Virus record (IMG/VR): IMGVR_UViG_3300045141_000196
Coordinates: 1-44,082 of that record
Direction: 5' to 3' (one strand)
DNA from: a virus
DNA length: 44,082 nucleotides
This document shows positions 41,715 to 44,082 of this stretch, piece after piece (within the stretch, counting starts at the first letter, position 1; each line of letters opens with the position of its first letter). Under the pieces are notes generated by a model. It did not search any database, was not told the origin of the DNA, and saw nothing but the letters and a program-made list of their open reading frames with translations. Both the position numbers and the translations under genes were made by a program.

Positions 41715-41879
41715 AAAGGGGTCTTAAGCCCTTTGTTAGAGCCAAAAACTCGTAATAACTATTTGTGCCACTTCCCTTCCTAATTCCTTTATACTATTTA
41801 CGCAAGCCCATATCTAAAAGTATATATAGATATTAAGTAGAAAAATAATAGGGTAACGGTTGGGACATGAAGTGGCACA
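41701..41879. repeat. AAGTGGCACA repeats in an AT-rich gap
   Basis: AAGTGGCACA occurs at 41701 and 41870, and inverted (TGTGCCACTT) at 41764. Between them lies an AT-rich stretch with a perfect inverted repeat ATATCTA/TAGATAT near 41811-41834. AAAGGG/CCCTTT near 41715 may be a weak terminator of the helicase gene. The 152 bases before the short frame at 41867 hold no clear gene. A regulator site or replication origin is possible. Confidence 0.5.
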
Positions 41880-41941
41880 CTTTCACAAGGCTGCGCAGCT
41901 TCCTCAAGGCCCTTAAAAAATGGGGTAAAATCTATGCCTGA
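41867..41941 (+). CDS. Possible 24-aa basic peptide
   Basis: ATG 41867 opens a 24-residue frame, basic and amphipathic (TFTRLRSFLKALKKWGK), that overlaps the next gene by eight bases. The ribosome site is poor. It could be a leader peptide coupling translation of the HNH gene, or chance. Confidence 0.25.
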   Translation: MKWHTFTRLRSFLKALKKWGKIYA

Positions 41942-42428
41942 AAACTGGCAAACAATTGAACGTTTTCCGAAATATAGTGTGAGCGACCAAGGTCGCGTCC
42001 GCTTTGACAAATCTGGGAGAATTTTACGATGTAACGAAAATCAATACGGGCTTCTACAAGTAGGGTTGATGGATGAGGGTGTACAAAGGCACAGATCGGT
42101 GCCCCTTCTCGTGGCCAAAGCTTTTCTTCCTGAGCGTGCTGGTCCTTTTGATACTCCAATCAATCTGGATGGAGATCGACATAATAATCAAGTTCACAAC
42201 TTGGTTTGGCGGCCTAGATGGTTCGCTATCAAATACAACCAACAGTTTCGATATCCTTACGAAAACCCTATCGAATCTCTCATCATGGATTTGAAAACTC
42301 ATGAGATAAGTGAAAATTCATTTGAATGTGCGAAACGATACGGTCTTCTCGAGAAAGATCTAGTAGTCTCAATTTTGAGTCGCACTTACGTTTGGCCAAC
42401 ATATCAGCAATTTGGCATTGTCGAATAG
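41934..42428 (+). CDS. NUMOD4/HNH-type protein
   Basis: The 164-aa protein begins WQTIERFPKYSVSDQGRVR, a NUMOD4 DNA-binding motif. It then has HRSVPLLVAKAFLPERAG and LDGDRHNNQVHNLVWRPRW, the HNH_3-like core. The residue before LDGD is Asn where active relatives usually carry His, so activity is doubtful. Such genes are often free-standing homing endonucleases. The preceding repeat-bearing gap may mark its insertion. The ribosome site is weak. Confidence 0.75.
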   Translation: MPENWQTIERFPKYSVSDQGRVRFDKSGRILRCNENQYGLLQVGLMDEGVQRHRSVPLLVAKAFLPERAGPFDTPINLDGDRHNNQVHNLVWRPRWFAIKYNQQFRYPYENPIESLIMDLKTHEISENSFECAKRYGLLEKDLVVSILSRTYVWPTYQQFGIVE

Positions 42429-42435
42429 GAGAGAC

Positions 42436-42513
42436 ATGAGTGATACAATTATTATCTCAGGTTGCTTGTTGATTATGTTTTTTCTCGGTTATGTACTTGG
42501 GCGTAGAGCATGA
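42436..42513 (+). CDS. 25-aa membrane micropeptide
   Basis: ATG 42436 behind AGGAGAG encodes one hydrophobic helix (TIIISGCLLIMFFLGYVLG) with an RRA end. It overlaps the next ATG (ATGA). Very similar in design to the peptide at 37242. Function unknown. Confidence 0.5.
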   Translation: MSDTIIISGCLLIMFFLGYVLGRRA

Positions 42514-42662
42514 CTTGGCGACAACAGATGATTTGCCGAATCTTGCTCATGATTGCAAGTTTGATGGCCGAGAATGAGGAATTGAAAAAAGAGCTGCGTT
42601 ATTTGTCGAATTCGATTACACAATATAAAGAACCAGAGACGTTGGAAGGTAATGATGAGTGA
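42510..42662 (+). CDS. Small membrane/coiled-coil protein
   Basis: A 50-aa product starts at ATG 42510, overlapping the micropeptide stop. It has a short hydrophobic N-terminal helix (ICRILLMIASLM) and a charged helix (ENEELKKELRYLSNSI) that may be a coiled coil. It overlaps the next gene. Function unknown. Confidence 0.5.
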   Translation: MTWRQQMICRILLMIASLMAENEELKKELRYLSNSITQYKEPETLEGNDE

Positions 42663-42858
42663 TCAGCCTAGTGAAGCAGAAATTAATGATGCTATTACTC
42701 GCAACATGGAACGAAAGTGGATCGTGGGTGTTCAAGGAGAACATGTAGTCGTTGTGAATTACCGGGGTCTTGGCGGTTGTAAGATTAGCCAAGAAGATTG
42801 GCCGGATTTGAAACTCGTAATTGATACTCTGATACCAGGAGCGATTCCTAATGGCTGA
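42655..42858 (+). CDS. Small protein of unknown function
   Basis: The 67-aa protein starts at ATG 42655 (42652 also possible) behind GGAAGG. It has RKWIVGVQGEHVVVVNYRG, then a KISQEDWPDLKLVIDTL helix, a small alpha/beta pattern. It overlaps both neighbours. Function unknown. Confidence 0.55.
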   Translation: MSDQPSEAEINDAITRNMERKWIVGVQGEHVVVVNYRGLGGCKISQEDWPDLKLVIDTLIPGAIPNG

Positions 42859-43012
42859 TGATAAACCCAATTTGGGATTAGCAACAACGTATGAGTTGAT
42901 TGCAGAGTTGATGGCTCGAGCCGAAGTTGATAAGACCGTTGGAAAGACGTGGCCGCTTTATACAACTGTGGGTGGAGAACCCAAACCACAGCCAATTCAA
43001 GTTGGAGAATAA
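42851..43012 (+). CDS. Small protein of unknown function
   Basis: A 53-aa protein starts at ATG 42851 inside the end of the previous gene. TTYELIAELMARAEVD is helical; the C-terminal half is Pro/Gly-rich. The first helix resembles short phage proteins with TYELxxEL segments. Function unknown. Confidence 0.5.
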   Translation: MADDKPNLGLATTYELIAELMARAEVDKTVGKTWPLYTTVGGEPKPQPIQVGE

Positions 43013-43014
43013 AA

Positions 43015-43266
43015 ATGAGTGATGAACAAACTGCCATCATACCGCCAGATAGAGTTGTGAAACCATATAGAGATCCGATTCCCGGTCGTGGTTCGATTGA
43101 GCTGCGTCGAACAGCAGGTGGTTCATATTCGTGGGTGATTACAATTTGGGCTGATGCGATCGTGACAGATACTCATCTGATTGGTATGGTGGATTCTGTA
43201 CAACGAGTAGATCTTGAGCTGCGTGAGAGGTATCCAGAATCAGGAGCACCAAAGAAGGAGTCATGA
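43015..43266 (+). CDS. Small protein of unknown function
   Basis: The 83-aa protein starts at ATG 43015, two bases after the previous stop, with a GGAG 12 bases upstream; the longer frame lies in that gene. SIELRRTAGGSYSWVITIWA forms strands and MVDSVQRVDLELRERY a helix. It ends in an ATGA overlap. Function unknown. Confidence 0.55.
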   Translation: MSDEQTAIIPPDRVVKPYRDPIPGRGSIELRRTAGGSYSWVITIWADAIVTDTHLIGMVDSVQRVDLELRERYPESGAPKKES

Positions 43267-43466
43267 TATTTAGAAAGCTACGTTGGTGGCGTGGAGTGTT
43301 GCGTTTACGTCATGGATATTGTCCGCTTTGCAACAGTAGTCCTCCCCGCGAATCGTGTCCGGTATGTTTAGGTAATCGTAAATATGGATATGAAGCGAGT
43401 TCTAGTCAACGATTGGTTTGGCGAGAAAGATTTGCTCGCGTCAATCAAGGAATAGATATTAGATAG
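43263..43466 (+). CDS. Small zinc-finger protein
   Basis: The 67-aa basic protein has CPLCN and CPVCLG, two CxxC pairs about 10 residues apart, which would bind one zinc. An Arg-rich N-terminus (FRKLRWWRGVLRLRHG) suggests nucleic-acid contact. It is the last gene before the virion operon, so a regulator of late genes is conceivable but unproven. Confidence 0.6.
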   Translation: MIFRKLRWWRGVLRLRHGYCPLCNSSPPRESCPVCLGNRKYGYEASSSQRLVWRERFARVNQGIDIR

Positions 43467-43474
43467 CGGCTTAA

Positions 43475-43524
43475 TCGCAGACTTTAATAGAAGGAATAGG
43501 ATATCGCATTTTATTTTTCTGCGA
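43475..43524 (+). promoter_or_regulatory. Inverted TCGCAG/CTGCGA repeat before the virion operon
   Basis: TCGCAG (43475) and its reverse complement CTGCGA (43519) flank an AT-rich stretch directly upstream of the first virion gene. The hexamer is the same as the upstream box of P2, P3 and P5, but no TATAAT lies at the fixed distance on either strand. A late promoter or operator is expected here. Confidence 0.4.
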
Positions 43525-43553
43525 AATAGCCACTAAAACGTGAAAGGAGGGAG

Positions 43554-43940
43554 ATGTCCGGCCAACTTAGTACTCAGCCGCCAAATTTAGATCTTGCGTT
43601 ATATGCCGGAGACGGTGTTTCTTTTAAAATCATTTGCACCGATAATGCAGACCCACCACAACCGGTAAATGTTACTGGGGATATTCAGGCACAGGTACGT
43701 GTTGATCGTCTCTCTGCTGATCCTCCGGTGGCTGCCTTCTCCGCAGATATGGTTGGTGCTGATCAAGGTGAAGTTGTACTTTCACTAACGGGTGATGATA
43801 CACAAGCATTAATCGACGACGGATCTACTACTAAGGGTAAGTTTGCTGGAGTGTGGGATGTTCAGTGGACTGCTAATGGTGGTGAACCGCGCACTCTATG
43901 CCAAGGCAAAGTGGAGTGTATCGCAGATGTCACCCGATGA
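43554..43940 (+). CDS. Fibre-type virion structural protein
   Basis: The 128-aa protein has LALYAGDGVSFKIICTD, then DIQAQVRVDRL and [20 protein letters not shown]. This beta-sandwich pattern resembles the N-terminal domain of phage baseplate/fibre proteins (BppU-like). It overlaps the collagen-like fibre gene by 14 bases, so the two may form one fibre. GTGAAAGGAGGG before ATG 43554 is a strong site. It is the first gene of the long virion operon. Confidence 0.65.
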   Translation: MSGQLSTQPPNLDLALYAGDGVSFKIICTDNADPPQPVNVTGDIQAQVRVDRLSADPPVAAFSADMVGADQGEVVLSLTGDDTQALIDDGSTTKGKFAGVWDVQWTANGGEPRTLCQGKVECIADVTR

Positions 43941-44082
43941 TTTCACAATAACGGTGCAAGGTGATAACATTGAGATTTCAACTGAGAAAGATATACCCGA
44001 AGTAACTATCGCTCTCGATGTAGTTCCAAAGTATAATGCGTTCGTTACCGATCAAGACATTGATCTTAAAGTTGAATCTCAT
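43850..44082. repeat. End overlap, right copy (repeats 1-233)
   Basis: This is the second copy of bases 1-233, differing at 43955 (T). It ends in the middle of a codon of the fibre gene, as expected where a circular assembly is cut. Confidence 0.93.
43927..44082 (+). CDS. 5' end of the collagen-like fibre gene (partial; complete at 78)
   Basis: The first 52 codons of the fibre gene, cut by the window end. Residue 10 is Val here and Ala in the copy at 78. Confidence 0.85.
   Translation, partial: MSPDDFTITVQGDNIEISTEKDIPEVTIALDVVPKYNAFVTDQDIDLKVESH

Overview
This window looks like the complete circular map of a tailed, siphovirus-type bacteriophage, about 43.85 kb once the end overlap is removed. 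Bases 1-233 recur at 43850-44082 with one mismatch, so the window is a circle opened inside a tail-fibre gene, or less likely a genome with a short direct terminal repeat. Every convincing gene is on the + strand. Genes are densely packed, with many ATGA or TAATG overlaps and strong AGGAGG-type ribosome sites. I see no integrase, excisionase, CI-like repressor or tRNA gene, which suggests a lytic lifestyle. The DNA is AT-leaning. Head, tail and replication proteins resemble siphophage families I know from Gram-positive hosts. An RTX-like secreted protein in the lysis cassette resembles proteins common in soil Actinobacteria (for example Thermoleophilia). A Gram-positive, probably actinobacterial host is therefore inferred, not proven.

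Layout. (1) 43554 to 26001, across the join: the virion module. It starts with a fibre-type structural protein and a collagen-like fibre. Two PD-(D/E)XK nucleases and an 882-residue HTH protein carrying an RNA-polymerase-like DFDGD motif follow. Next come a candidate small terminase, an HNH nuclease, small membrane and collagen-like proteins, connector, large terminase, portal and a fused prohead protease-capsid protein. The tail genes are head-tail joining, tail terminator, two paralogous tail-tube proteins around a chaperone, LamG-like and Gly-rich adhesins, a gp10-like protein, a 1514-aa tape measure, distal tail protein and a Gp37-like hub. A strong terminator closes the module near 26050. 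(2) 25.7-30.1 kb: several very short transcription units. Four or five share a fixed-spacing promoter-like element (TCGC, 15 nt, TATAAT), and several end in intrinsic terminators. They encode membrane micropeptides and at least one candidate structured RNA. (3) 30.1-37.7 kb: conserved phage proteins including a second DUF6353-like protein, then a 1250-residue single-chain replicase (SF3 helicase, PrimPol-type primase, family B DNA polymerase) and a candidate ssDNA-binding protein. (4) 37.7-40.4 kb: small proteins, a holin-like membrane protein, an endolysin with two peptidoglycan-binding domains and the RTX-like secreted protein. (5) 40.5-43.5 kb: an SF2 helicase, an AT-rich repeat-bearing gap, a NUMOD4/HNH protein and a run of very small genes, leading back to the virion operon.

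How it fits together: the replicase, SSB candidate and SF2 helicase would copy the genome. The terminase, HNH protein and portal would package it. The small promoter units look suited to strong early expression of membrane peptides and RNA. The DFDGD protein is the best candidate for an unrecognised phage RNA polymerase. All functions come from reading the sequence and recalling families; no searches were run.
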